This document shows, piece after piece, positions 7,900-16,366 of a stretch of 33,804 bases of DNA. The stretch is taken from NCBI GenBank assembly GCA_030065635.1, contig JASJDJ010000072.1, positions 1 through 33,804 of the forward strand, written 5' to 3'. The notes beneath the pieces were generated by a model, which saw only the letters and a list, made by a program, of their open reading frames with translations, had not been told where the DNA came from and made no database searches. Numbering within the stretch: the first letter of the stretch is position 1; the number at the start of each line of letters is the position of its first letter. Made by a program: the position numbers and the translations under genes. This stretch comes from Xenococcaceae cyanobacterium MO_188.B32. Its GTDB lineage: Bacteria > Cyanobacteriota > Cyanobacteriia > Cyanobacteriales > Xenococcaceae.

Positions 7900-9504
7900 T
7901 TAGAAAGTAAAGGTAGTGCGGATCGTGCCAATGACTAGATCGTCGTTATCGTTATTGAAATCGGGTGCCGTGATCCACACTACTCCAGGAGTGATGGCAA
8001 TATTATCGTTTACCTGATACTGATAAAATGCTTCTACATGTAAAGAAGTATCTCGATCTTCGCTGTCTAAACCTGGGATGACAATACTAGAATTAGTTAC
8101 CCTCGGTTCCATCCCCACGACGACTCCACCCAAACTTCCCTCTTTGCCTAAATCGGGAAAAGCTAGAGTAACGCCCCAGTTCCAAATATCTTGATGACCG
8201 CGTTCGAGCGCACCATTCAGGGTTGATAGAGCTTTTGTATTAATGTAGCCAGCCCAACCGCTAATGATGAAACGCTCGCTCAACTGCCAAGAAGCTTGCA
8301 CCCCATAAGAATTACTCGAAGTAGGAACTGCCTCGCCCAATTCAATCTCGGTTAAGGTACGCAAATTGGCTAAACTGCTACCCGTAAACGTATCACTTGC
8401 ATTGTAAGCATGAACGTAAGTCAAGGCAAATTTCAAACTATCGATCGGTTGAAACACTATTTGTCCCAAAGCTGCATAAGGTCCATTAAACAAACCACTG
8501 CCTTGGGAGGAATCGTTAGCTGTTTCTGTCAAATAACCCAGACTTACTTCAAAATTATCTCCCAGTTGGGTTATGATCCCAATTCCCGCCTCAGCACCCT
8601 GGTTATAGATCGGGTTGCGCGTGCCAAAAAAAGAAATAGCACCACTGGCACTATCATCGTAGCGGTCTAAAGGGTTGAGAGTATCGGTAAAGTCATTAAA
8701 AACACCGCCAGTAACCTCAAGTACTACTTCGATATTATTACCCACGGGGAAATAATATAATAAAGCTCCCAATCCCACATCATTATCTGTCTCGAAAGCA
8801 AATCCTAAATCGCCTTCAAAAGTACCAGTGTTAAAGAAAGGAAAATTACCGGCAGAAATTTGGGTATAAAGTAGATCTTCTCCGGTGAAGCTGGTATTAA
8901 ATACTAAGCGCGTACGATTGCCAAATACGGGAACGCGATCGACTTCATCACCGTCGGCATTATTTCCCGTCAGGATACTTGCCATTCCCAAGATGATTTG
9001 TCCAGATAAGGTAGTTGTAGTCGAAAATTGATGGTCTTCTAAAAAAGCAACCCTACCTTCCAGACTATCAACGCGGGTGCCTAAAGTAGCTAGTTCTGCT
9101 TCAAAGTCTTGGGTCAATCGTTGCAGGGTTTCAATATCTTCCCGCGTTACGGCTTCAGAAGAAGCAATCAATCTTTCTATTTGATTCAAACAGGCATTCA
9201 AACCTGCCGCAAATTCATAGCGACTTAGAGGCTGTTGACCCCGATAAGTCTGGTTTGGATAACCGACAATACAACCATATCGTTCGACTAGACTGCGTAG
9301 GGCTTCGTCAGCCCAATCCCCGGGAGAAACATCCCGCAACCGATCGACTTTGGTAACTTGTTCGAAAGAATTAATATTCTCTTGAAAATTGATTTCTACA
9401 AATAAACTGTTATCAGCACTCGCTCCCTTAGCAATTAACCCAGTCTTACCCAACAACAAAAGACTCAACTGCAAAGATTTACCCAATATTCTCTCTATTT
9501 TCAT
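7900..9504 (-). CDS. Cyanobacterial outer-membrane porin (SLH domain plus OprB-like beta-barrel; iron uptake porin type)
   Basis: The product is 534 aa with a signal peptide (about 1-30, ending KGASA). An SLH domain spans about 56-112 (LRDVSPGDWADEALRSLVER, then YGCIVGYPNQTYRG and RYEFAAGLN). It is thought to hold the protein to the peptidoglycan or its linked polymer. A coiled coil follows (about 105-158). A beta-barrel fills 160-534, ends in aromatic-alternating TFTF, and has the terminal Phe typical of outer-membrane proteins. This is the domain order of SomA/SomB-type cyanobacterial porins, which carry small solutes and inorganic ions such as iron across the outer membrane. AGGGAG lies just upstream of the ATG at 9504. 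The upstream region contains a 16-bp inverted repeat pair (9589-9836), which may have changed its promoter. Confidence 0.92.
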   Translation of the reverse strand: MKIERILGKSLQLSLLLLGKTGLIAKGASADNSLFVEINFQENINSFEQVTKVDRLRDVSPGDWADEALRSLVERYGCIVGYPNQTYRGQQPLSRYEFAAGLNACLNQIERLIASSEAVTREDIETLQRLTQDFEAELATLGTRVDSLEGRVAFLEDHQFSTTTTLSGQIILGMASILTGNNADGDEVDRVPVFGNRTRLVFNTSFTGEDLLYTQISAGNFPFFNTGTFEGDLGFAFETDNDVGLGALLYYFPVGNNIEVVLEVTGGVFNDFTDTLNPLDRYDDSASGAISFFGTRNPIYNQGAEAGIGIITQLGDNFEVSLGYLTETANDSSQGSGLFNGPYAALGQIVFQPIDSLKFALTYVHAYNASDTFTGSSLANLRTLTEIELGEAVPTSSNSYGVQASWQLSERFIISGWAGYINTKALSTLNGALERGHQDIWNWGVTLAFPDLGKEGSLGGVVVGMEPRVTNSSIVIPGLDSEDRDTSLHVEAFYQYQVNDNIAITPGVVWITAPDFNNDNDDLVIGTIRTTFTF

Positions 9505-9588
9505 TTCTCCCTCACATCATCAATGAATCGGTCAGCTAGTATGATTTTTATATAACCCATCTTCATCGATAAATATAGCAACTATCAG

Positions 9589-9836
9589 CAATACCTTCGC
9601 CAAATGAGGAGCGAGGACTGAATCATTTGTCAACTCTGACATTACAGCTCATAAAAGTAGAACATTTGAATTGTTTTTGCTCATGAAATTGACCCAAAGT
9701 TGGATTTTAGCCGTACTTAGGATGTCAAACACGCAACTTTTGCCAAAAGTTGAGTAACTAATTATACATAAATCCTTTCTAAGAGTACCCTTGACTAAAT
9801 ACCATCTTCTATGGATTTAGTTTGGCGAAGGTATTG
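9589..9836. mobile_element. Possible MITE: 16-bp inverted repeats bounding 248 bp
   Basis: CAATACCTTCGCCAAA (9589-9604) is perfectly inverted at 9821-9836. A third copy of 15 of these bases (TTTGGCGAAGGTATT) stands at 931-945, and the preceding bases there (ATGGATCTGA versus ATGGATTTAG, and CCTTGAC further left) are also similar. The interval fills the gap between the porin start and the dusB stop and contains no gene. It may be a small non-autonomous element or two dispersed repeats in opposite orientation. I see no clear target duplication. Confidence 0.5.
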
Positions 9837-9860
9837 TCTGTAGAATGGGTAGAGTGGTCC

Positions 9861-10862
9861 CTACTTATCGATCGCGCTTTCTAATAACTCTAAACCTTCT
9901 TCCAAATTTTCGATACGAGATAATTTATCTCTCAATTCTGAAGCACCAGGAAAGCCTTTACAATACCATGCCATATGCTTTCTGGATTGCATAATACCTT
10001 TTTTTCCTTTATACTCCCACAATCCTTGTAAGTGTTCTTGGGCACATTCTAATTTAGTAGCCAAAGTAGGAGGGGGTAAAGTTTCTCCTGTTTTAAGCAG
10101 ATGATCTATTTCTCCCACCAAAAAAGGATAACCTAAAGTCCCCCGCGAACACATTACACCATCTGCGGATGTTTCTTCCAAACAGCGAACTGCTGCTTCT
10201 GGTGAGAAAATATCACCATTGGCAATGACGGGAATGGTCAGAATCTCTTTAACTTTCCTAATCCATGACCATTTAGCTGTACCATTGTAGCCTTGGGCAC
10301 GAGTACGGGCGTGTAAAGTCAGCATGGCTGCCCCTGCATCTTCCATCCGTCGAGCAAAATCAAGAATATTAATTTCTCTCTCATCCCAACCGATGCGAGT
10401 TTTAAGGGTTACGGGTACATCTACTGCTTCGGCTACCGTCCGTACAATTGCTTCTGCTACCTCTGGTTGACGTAATAAAGAAGAACCACCCCCCTTTTTG
10501 GTAATTTTATTAACGGGACAGCCCATATTGATATCGATGGTATTTGCTCCCTCCGCTACTGCTTTTCTCGCTGCTTCTGCCATAAAATCTGGACGACAAT
10601 CAAACAATTGAATGCTAATTGGTTCTTCATCCGCAGCAATGTGCATGATTTTAGGTAATTCTTGCAGATGATGTATTTCTTTAGCACTAACCATTTCTGT
10701 ATATAGCATCGATTGAGGTGCATATCTACGCACTAACCGACGAAATACTAGATCGGTCACTCCAGAAAGGGGAGACTGCAACACGCGACTGTTAATAGTC
10801 ACAGAACCAATTTTTAGGGGGGTAGATAGTTTAGCTTTGAGAGTCGGAGAGAGGGAAATCAT
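9861..10862 (-). CDS. dusB: tRNA-dihydrouridine synthase (DusB/NifR3 family)
   Basis: The 333-aa product is a FMN-dependent TIM-barrel enzyme that reduces uridine to dihydrouridine in tRNA loops using NAD(P)H. Family signatures include QSPLSGVTDLVFR (29-41), YTEMVSA (54-60), and INMGCPVNKI (111-120) with the catalytic acid Cys115. VTLKTRIGWDE (about 175-185) and the C-terminal phosphate/FMN-binding ANGDIFS and MCSRGTLGYP follow. The length is normal. It lies downstream of lexA on the same strand, separated by about 65 bp that contain a heptamer repeat, so co-transcription is possible but not shown. Confidence 0.93.
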   Translation of the reverse strand: MISLSPTLKAKLSTPLKIGSVTINSRVLQSPLSGVTDLVFRRLVRRYAPQSMLYTEMVSAKEIHHLQELPKIMHIAADEEPISIQLFDCRPDFMAEAARKAVAEGANTIDINMGCPVNKITKKGGGSSLLRQPEVAEAIVRTVAEAVDVPVTLKTRIGWDEREINILDFARRMEDAGAAMLTLHARTRAQGYNGTAKWSWIRKVKEILTIPVIANGDIFSPEAAVRCLEETSADGVMCSRGTLGYPFLVGEIDHLLKTGETLPPPTLATKLECAQEHLQGLWEYKGKKGIMQSRKHMAWYCKGFPGASELRDKLSRIENLEEGLELLESAIDK

Positions 10863-10893
10863 TTAGCAGTTAACCTATCGATTCTTAACAAGT

Positions 10894-10924
10894 AGCTAAT
10901 AGCTAATAGCTAATAGCTAACAGC
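10894..10924. repeat. Heptanucleotide tandem repeat (AGCTAAT)x3 + AGCTAAC
   Basis: Three AGCTAAT units, one AGCTAAC and a partial AGC lie between lexA and dusB. The unit matches the repeats at 5473 and 19425. It is an STRR-type repeat. Confidence 0.85.
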
Positions 10925-10927
10925 TTT

Positions 10928-11542
10928 TTAATTATTAACAGAAAATGACCGCCAAACACCTACTAAAATACCTTGTACTTCTACCACGTGGGCATCAACC
11001 TCAATCGGATTGTACTTGGGATTAGATGGTTTGAGAGTCACTCGGTCTTCGGTAAGATAAAAGCGTTTTAAAGTAGTACCGTGTCCCGGTACTCTGGCAG
11101 CTACAATTTCTCCATTTTTGACTTGTTCCTCGGGAGAAAGCGATCGCATGATAGCTAGATCGCCCTCGGTAATAAAGTCTTCAACCATACTATCGCCAAC
11201 TACTCGCAACACATAGCAATCTGGTGTCTCGAATAAATTGGATAAATCTAATTTGGCTTTCTCTTCGGCAAAAGGTTCGACTAAACCTCCTGCTGCAATT
11301 TCTCCTAAAATAGGTAATCCTTTTTCTGGCTGGTGCAAAACACGGATAGTTCGGGCTTTGCCTTCCGTCCAGTCAATGTAACCTTTATTACGCAGCCGTT
11401 CTAGACGGCTTTGAACTGGGGCGGGCGAGCGCAAATTCATGGCTTTCATCATCTGTCTGATGGAAGGGGCATGATTCATATTGCGAATATAATCAACTAG
11501 CCAATCATACAACTCTTGTTGGGCTGGAGTTAAAGTTTCCAT
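10928..11542 (-). CDS. lexA: LexA repressor / SOS-type self-cleaving regulator
   Basis: The product is 204 aa. An N-terminal winged helix-turn-helix (1-65) includes APSIRQMMKAMNLRSPAPVQ and the RLERLRNKGYI recognition part. A C-terminal S24 peptidase domain has an Ala84-Gly85 cleavage site (GEIAAGGLVEP), nucleophile Ser118 (VVGDSMVEDF) and general base Lys159 (GTTLKRF). All three cleavage elements are intact. Some cyanobacterial LexA proteins (for example in Synechocystis) have lost them, and there the protein does not act as a classical SOS repressor. A LexA box at 11571-11584 lies about 30 bp upstream of the start, so autoregulation is expected. It probably represses DNA-repair genes until RecA stimulates self-cleavage. 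Confidence 0.95.
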   Translation of the reverse strand: METLTPAQQELYDWLVDYIRNMNHAPSIRQMMKAMNLRSPAPVQSRLERLRNKGYIDWTEGKARTIRVLHQPEKGLPILGEIAAGGLVEPFAEEKAKLDLSNLFETPDCYVLRVVGDSMVEDFITEGDLAIMRSLSPEEQVKNGEIVAARVPGHGTTLKRFYLTEDRVTLKPSNPKYNPIEVDAHVVEVQGILVGVWRSFSVNN

Positions 11543-11570
11543 AGCCTTTTTCTAGGGTTAATAACTATTC

Positions 11571-11584
11571 AGAACATAGGTACT
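11571..11584 (-). promoter_or_regulatory. LexA box in the lexA promoter
   Basis: On the minus strand the site reads AGTACCTATGTTCT. It fits the LexA motif reported for Anabaena-type cyanobacteria, RGTACNNNDGTWCB, at every defined position. It is 29 bp upstream of the lexA ATG, where bound LexA would block transcription initiation. Confidence 0.8.
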
Positions 11585-11653
11585 AACTATTAGAGGACAT
11601 TTACCCCTATAAAGTCAACTAAATTCTAAATTTTTAATTAAATTAATGATTAT

Positions 11654-13084
11654 TTATTGTAAATAAGGCTTGGCTAAACGCAGTGCTGCTAATTGTGCTT
11701 CTGCTTTGTGTAAAGATTCATACCATTCTTTTTCTGGTTCACTATCAGCGACAATACCTGCACCAACTTGACCATAAACTATTCCTTGGGGAGAAAATGC
11801 CGTCTGACTGGGTTGAGGTGTGTATAAAAGAGTACGAATAAAGATATTCAAATCTAAGTTTCCTCTTTGGTCTAGATAACCACCAGAGCCATAAAATAAA
11901 TTACGCCTTACTGGCTCCAATTCCTCAATAATTTCCATACAACGAACTTTGGGACAGCCTGTAATAGTTCCTCCAGGAAACATACCAGTAATTAGATCTA
12001 CTGTATCACGATCGGATTGTAAGTGGCCTTTAATATTACTAACCAAGTGCATTACATGACTGTAACGCTCTACGACTAGTAATTCATCTACTTCGATCGA
12101 GCCCCACTGACAAACTTTACCTAGATCGTTACGTTCTAAGTCTACCAGCATAATATGCTCTGCTCTTTCTTTAACATTGGCAATCAATTCTGCTGACAAT
12201 TGTCGGTCGTGCTGAGGATTAATTCCCCTAGTTCTTGTTCCCGCAATAGGTCTAGTTTGGGCTATATTTTCCTTTAATTGGACTAGTCGTTCGGGAGAAC
12301 AACTGATTACTGCTCCCCAAGGTGTCTGCCAATAGCTAGCAAAAGGAGAAGGATTTATTTGTTGTAAAGTGCGATAAATTGACCAACTATCCCTATTGGT
12401 AGCTGTTTGAAACCTTAAAGATAGATTTGTTTGAAAAACATCTCCTGCTTGAATATACTTTTTTCCCTGTCTGACGGCTTGTTCGTAGTCAGCTTGGTCA
12501 GTTAAAAAAGACAATGGATAATCTGATAATATTTCAGAGGAATTAGTGAACACTTTTGCTCGATCTATATCTTTGGACTCTAAAAGATTTTGCAGACGAT
12601 CTAATTCTTTAATTTCTTTTGCAGCTAACCAAAGGACTTGTTCTTGATGGTCTAACACGGCAAAAGCATCGGGTTCATACCAATAGGCAAGAGGAAAAGT
12701 AAGAGAGTCCGATTTAAGATAGGGTAATTTTTCAATTTCGTGAGCAAAATCGTAACCTAGCCAACCCAACCAACCCCCAGTAAAGGGCAGATGTTCTACT
12801 TCAGGGTTATAAACAGGCTTGTGACGCAAAAGAGCATGGAGAAAAGAAGTAATTTTACCCAAAGACGGTGTCCATAGTCGGATTTGTCGGTTAGAGTAGC
12901 GAGGGAAACCAGCACAAAGAGAATAACGAGATAACTGAGGTCGATCTGTGGGAGTAGGGAAAGGACTTTCTAGAAGAGTGGCAATAAAACAATTCTTTTG
13001 AAATAATAATTCAAATACTTCCGAACCAGTAAGTTTGTTTAAAGGCAGCGGTCGCCAACACCAAGTTAATTGATAATTACTCAT
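11654..13084 (-). CDS. Anthranilate synthase component I-type chorismate-utilising enzyme (TrpE/PabB family)
   Basis: The product is 476 aa. The N-terminal domain has LLES (37-40) followed by RYSLCAG, the feedback tryptophan-binding signature of TrpE, then GGWLGWLGYDFAHEIE (103-118). The chorismate-binding domain (about 195-470) has AGDVFQTNLS (213-222), PIAGTRTRG (279-287), LVDLERNDLG (313-322) and GMFPGGTITGCPK (367-379). Ala281 in PIAGT is the TrpE state; E. coli PabB has Lys there. It therefore probably makes anthranilate with a glutaminase partner encoded elsewhere, but it belongs to a cyanobacterial subgroup that is variably labelled, so a p-aminobenzoate role remains possible. The start is ATG 13084. 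No attenuator was recognised. Confidence 0.85.
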   Translation of the reverse strand: MSNYQLTWCWRPLPLNKLTGSEVFELLFQKNCFIATLLESPFPTPTDRPQLSRYSLCAGFPRYSNRQIRLWTPSLGKITSFLHALLRHKPVYNPEVEHLPFTGGWLGWLGYDFAHEIEKLPYLKSDSLTFPLAYWYEPDAFAVLDHQEQVLWLAAKEIKELDRLQNLLESKDIDRAKVFTNSSEILSDYPLSFLTDQADYEQAVRQGKKYIQAGDVFQTNLSLRFQTATNRDSWSIYRTLQQINPSPFASYWQTPWGAVISCSPERLVQLKENIAQTRPIAGTRTRGINPQHDRQLSAELIANVKERAEHIMLVDLERNDLGKVCQWGSIEVDELLVVERYSHVMHLVSNIKGHLQSDRDTVDLITGMFPGGTITGCPKVRCMEIIEELEPVRRNLFYGSGGYLDQRGNLDLNIFIRTLLYTPQPSQTAFSPQGIVYGQVGAGIVADSEPEKEWYESLHKAEAQLAALRLAKPYLQ

Positions 13085-13144
13085 TAGATACCACTCGCTA
13101 CTTGTATGGAAAAGGCATTGCCTGGTTCCCCTAACTACTAATCA

Positions 13145-13954
13145 TTACGAACTTTCTCTTTCCCAATCTTTATTTAATTGATTGATTCGATCTTTAAATT
13201 GAGCGGGAGCAAGAGAATAAGCAGATTCTAACAGAGGTTTAGCTTCTTGATTGTGACCTTGCTCATGGAGGATCAAAGCTTTAGCGAGTACGGGACGAAA
13301 ATCTCGCTCGTCGGCTAGGGCAGCTTGTTCGTAAACAGAGATCGCTTCAAAATAACGTTCTTGTTCCGCATAGACTTCCCCTAAGAGTAGCCGTACGGAA
13401 TTAATATAACTAGTTTCCGCCTTATCTTGTCGAGCTCGCTCGCTCGAATCTTTTAATAAACTAATTGCTCTTTCAGGAAGATTTTGCTCCAAAAATAAAC
13501 TGGTAATTCCACTCAAAGCCTGAATATTGTCTGGATGACCCACTAAAATTGAGCGGTAGGCTGTTGCTGCACCTTCAAAATCTTCTATTTGTTGTTTCGC
13601 TTGTGCTAAAAGAATTGTGTATTCTGTCTGTTCGGAGTTAAGTTTCGCTAATTTTTCTAAAGGTTTAATTGCACCCTCAACATCTTGTTGTTGAAGCCTA
13701 ATAGCCAATAATCCTTTGAGTGCGGTATTATTGTCTGGTTCTCTCTCTAAAACCTTTTGATAACCTCTTGCTTCGGCATCCAATTTTGCTTGCTGCTCTG
13801 GAGAAACTTGAGAAATTGTTGCAGAATAAGGTTGAGTGGTAATTTGATTTTCTGAAAATATGCTGATAAATAAAGGAAGACCGGAAAAACCTATTAATGC
13901 AATCAACATCAGACCAAGTGTTAGGTATAGCCAACTACTGCGCTTTTTTTGCAT
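13145..13954 (-). CDS. TPR-repeat protein with N-terminal membrane anchor
   Basis: The product is 269 aa. A basic start and one hydrophobic segment (about 9-31, WLYLTLGLMLIALIGFSGLP) give a single N-terminal membrane anchor or uncleaved signal. The rest is helical tetratricopeptide repeats (about 60-260: ALKGLLAIRLQQQDVEGAI, YTILLAQAKQQIEDFEGAA, ALSGITSLFLEQNLPERAI, GEVYAEQERYFEAISVYE, KALILHEQGHNQEAKPL). TPR arrays mediate protein contacts, so this is probably a scaffold on the periplasmic or luminal side of a membrane. Partner unknown. It lies 60 bp upstream of the anthranilate-synthase-type gene on the same strand, with no recognisable functional tie. Confidence 0.8.
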   Translation of the reverse strand: MQKKRSSWLYLTLGLMLIALIGFSGLPLFISIFSENQITTQPYSATISQVSPEQQAKLDAEARGYQKVLEREPDNNTALKGLLAIRLQQQDVEGAIKPLEKLAKLNSEQTEYTILLAQAKQQIEDFEGAATAYRSILVGHPDNIQALSGITSLFLEQNLPERAISLLKDSSERARQDKAETSYINSVRLLLGEVYAEQERYFEAISVYEQAALADERDFRPVLAKALILHEQGHNQEAKPLLESAYSLAPAQFKDRINQLNKDWERESS

Positions 13955-14223
13955 CGATTTATTATCCTTAAATTTATTACAGTTATCAAATTAACTAGAT
14001 TAACTCAACTTTTTAGCTTGAGTCACGCGATCGCTCTTTTATTAAATAACTTTTTGATTAAAAAAAAAAAATGATTTGGGAGATATGGGCTAAAGCCTAT
14101 TTACAAATGTTATTTTAGTTAGAATGCTTTTCTCCTCCGCAAGATATTGTAGCTTGCCCTCAAGATAGATTATCCTATTTCTTTTACACTCAGTTAAAAT
14201 CTCCGCCTCTAGGTAATATCAAT

Positions 14224-15042
14224 ATGAATCTGGCTCAAAACCAATCTTCCGAATTACCTTCTTCTCCTGATAAGCAAAATGCAAAAAATCCAGCTATGTC
14301 TACTCAGACTAAAGAAAATTCGGAAAATTCATCTAATCAAGAACGTCAACTACCTATTCCCGCCCCTTCCCATCCCCGACAATATCGGGCAATTGGTCTA
14401 ATTCAAGCCAAGTATAAACTGACAGCAGACCAATTGACTCAGGGAACATTAACAACTACTGACGGAACAGAAATAGAAGCCGTTCTCTTAGGTCGCATTA
14501 TCAGTTTAGTTAAAAATCATCTCGATTTAGAAAAAAATCATCTCTGGGTAGTTTATCCTCGCACTAAGCCTAAAACTACTCATCTCCATGTCCAAATAGT
14601 GGGAGTGTGGGAACCAGAAACCCTCAACAAAACAGAAAATGTTGTAGAGCAATCTACCGAAGAAGTAGAAGATGGCTATTTTTCTATTCGTGGTGAAGTA
14701 GTTTATTATTCTCAAGAAAAAGAGGTAATTGTAGTAAAGATTAAGCAATTTCCTCGCAAAGAAGGGGATAAACCTAAGTTTTTTAAACTGACGCTTAAAG
14801 GAACTCTTCCAGACAAACCTCTACATCACTTTTGGGATTTGAAAGTTCGCTTGGTGGGAGAAACCTTAACTGTAGAAGAGGGAACAGATTTAGGTGCTTT
14901 GCCAGTTAAGAAAAAACCCGGATCTAAACGAGGAAAAGGTAGACCTGGAGGCAAAAAACCATACAAATCCCGCAAACCCACTCCTCGTAATACGAAAACT
15001 ATACCCCCCGTCAAAAAATCTATCAAAAAACCCAGTAAGTAG
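14224..15042 (+). CDS. Conserved hypothetical protein with basic C-terminal tail
   Basis: The product is 272 aa. The first ~45 residues are Ser/Asn/Gln-rich and probably disordered. A folded middle part (about 50-225) starts HPRQYRAIGLIQAKYKL and is rich in beta-type sequence. The last ~45 residues are Lys/Arg/Pro/Gly-rich (KKKPGSKRGKGRPGGKKPYK) with no fixed fold. Such tails often bind RNA, DNA or ribosomes. I do not recognise a named domain, but the pattern resembles cyanobacterium-restricted conserved proteins. The frame stays open upstream of the ATG to a stop near 14120, so an earlier start is possible, but no start codon with a ribosome-binding site was seen. A hairpin with T-run (15058-15088) follows the stop. 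Confidence 0.65.
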   Translation: MNLAQNQSSELPSSPDKQNAKNPAMSTQTKENSENSSNQERQLPIPAPSHPRQYRAIGLIQAKYKLTADQLTQGTLTTTDGTEIEAVLLGRIISLVKNHLDLEKNHLWVVYPRTKPKTTHLHVQIVGVWEPETLNKTENVVEQSTEEVEDGYFSIRGEVVYYSQEKEVIVVKIKQFPRKEGDKPKFFKLTLKGTLPDKPLHHFWDLKVRLVGETLTVEEGTDLGALPVKKKPGSKRGKGRPGGKKPYKSRKPTPRNTKTIPPVKKSIKKPSK

Positions 15043-15045
15043 TAG

Positions 15046-15073
15046 TTAACAGGTAATAGGTAACAGGTAATAT
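15046..15073. repeat. Heptanucleotide repeat (GTAAYAG)
   Basis: Units TTAACAG, GTAATAG, GTAACAG and GTAATAT follow one another right after the stop codon at 15042. The third unit supplies part of the terminator stem at 15058-15088. Confidence 0.65.
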
Positions 15074-15088
15074 TTTCTGTTACCTTTT
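15058..15088 (+). terminator. Rho-independent-like terminator
   Basis: AGGTAACAG (15058-15066) pairs perfectly with CTGTTACCT (15077-15085) across a 10-nt loop, and a run of T follows (TTTT 15085-15088). It would end transcripts of the 14224-15042 gene. The opposite strand has no T-run. Confidence 0.65.
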
Positions 15089-15103
15089 GCTTGAAAAATT
15101 TTC

Positions 15104-16312
15104 CTATTCTAAATTAAGAGCCGATCCTCGACGATCTTGAGAGATAAAAGAGCGATCGCTCGGAATAGGAGCAACTGGCTCAGTCAGCGTAAATTTTCCT
15201 GCTTTAATTAATTCTTTTAACTCGATAGCTACCTGCCTAGATAAAGCAATACTCGCTAGAGGGGCTACTCGAACAGACTTTCCTTCGATCGTAATTCGAC
15301 CGCTTTTAAGTTGCTGATAGGTAACTAGACCAAAAGTAGGGCGAACGCGACGGGGGATAGCAAAATCTACTACTGGTGCAACAATATCTTTATCTTGTAC
15401 GGTACAATGAAGAATAACTTCTTCTTGTAATACTGGTAAAGGCACACCCACTCCGAGCATCAGAGAAGAACCGTAGTTTTTTAAATAACATCCTCTTACC
15501 CAACGAGAATTCATTTGTTTGGCATCGCCTATCAAAGCCACGGTAGCAGCAGGGCCAATAGGAGTGCGATTTGGCAAGCGTTTTTGCAAAGGAAAATGTT
15601 GTGTACCCTCCCAGGCAATATAGCCAACTCCACCACCCAAAAATACTTTACTACCAATCCCAACTAACTGTAAGTCTGGGTCGTTAATTAGAGGAGAAAT
15701 AGCGCCAGGATTGGAATAGACTGCATTTCCCAATCTGGGTTGTAGAGGACCGAGATAGGTAAACAAAGGTCTGTCTCCACCATTAATACCGACTAGAAAA
15801 TTTTGATATAAATTACGAGGATTGAATAAATAAAACTGATTAATCGTATCTTTAGTAATTACATTTTCAAAAGATGCCCGTGGATAACAGTCGGTTTGCT
15901 GTCCGATCGCCCTTAGATGAATAGATTTACCGGCGATGAGGTCTTCGATAACATGACCGCCACCCCTTTCTCGATCGGTTTTAGCATCGGTAATTCGGTC
16001 TATTGTTTCGCTAATGCCATAGTCTGCCATAGCTGTGGCACCCAGATATAAATCTACTGCGCCAAACCCTGCATAGGCAGGTATATTATCTAGCCAACAT
16101 TGGCGAATTTTAATGGGAGGGTCGCTATGTCCTAAATTAATTATTGCTCCTGATGACTCCATTGGTTCAAAGGTACCAGTGCAAATGACATCTACTTGCT
16201 TGAATGCTTGACTAATACCAATTTCTTCTACTTTTACTTTTAATTCTGCTACTGTCCAGGCAATGGCTTTACCCTCAAGGATTTTGTCATTTATTTCGGC
16301 GATGGTGCGCAT
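15104..16312 (-). CDS. Homocysteine biosynthesis protein (DUF39; aspartate-semialdehyde sulfurtransferase type)
   Basis: The product is 402 aa and starts MRTIAEINDKILEGKAIAWT, the hallmark of DUF39 proteins. In methanogenic archaea a DUF39 protein, with a ferredoxin/CBS partner, converts aspartate semialdehyde and a sulfur donor to homocysteine. Conserved-looking cysteines are Cys44 (VICTGTFEPMESSGA), Cys142 (QQTDCYPRAS) and Cys275 (VRGCYLKNYGSSLMLG). Gly-rich stretches include FLGGGVGYIAWEGTQHF (224-240). The length is that of the one-domain form without a fused CBS or ferredoxin part. No partner gene is adjacent. PAPS reductase at 22127 is also in sulfur assimilation but is not linked in an operon. 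The biochemical role in cyanobacteria is inferred from the family. Confidence 0.85.
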   Translation of the reverse strand: MRTIAEINDKILEGKAIAWTVAELKVKVEEIGISQAFKQVDVICTGTFEPMESSGAIINLGHSDPPIKIRQCWLDNIPAYAGFGAVDLYLGATAMADYGISETIDRITDAKTDRERGGGHVIEDLIAGKSIHLRAIGQQTDCYPRASFENVITKDTINQFYLFNPRNLYQNFLVGINGGDRPLFTYLGPLQPRLGNAVYSNPGAISPLINDPDLQLVGIGSKVFLGGGVGYIAWEGTQHFPLQKRLPNRTPIGPAATVALIGDAKQMNSRWVRGCYLKNYGSSLMLGVGVPLPVLQEEVILHCTVQDKDIVAPVVDFAIPRRVRPTFGLVTYQQLKSGRITIEGKSVRVAPLASIALSRQVAIELKELIKAGKFTLTEPVAPIPSDRSFISQDRRGSALNLE

Positions 16313-16366
16313 AATAGGCTAACTAGTCATGTGAAAGATGGGGGTTAATTAACAGTTAGCCAAATG

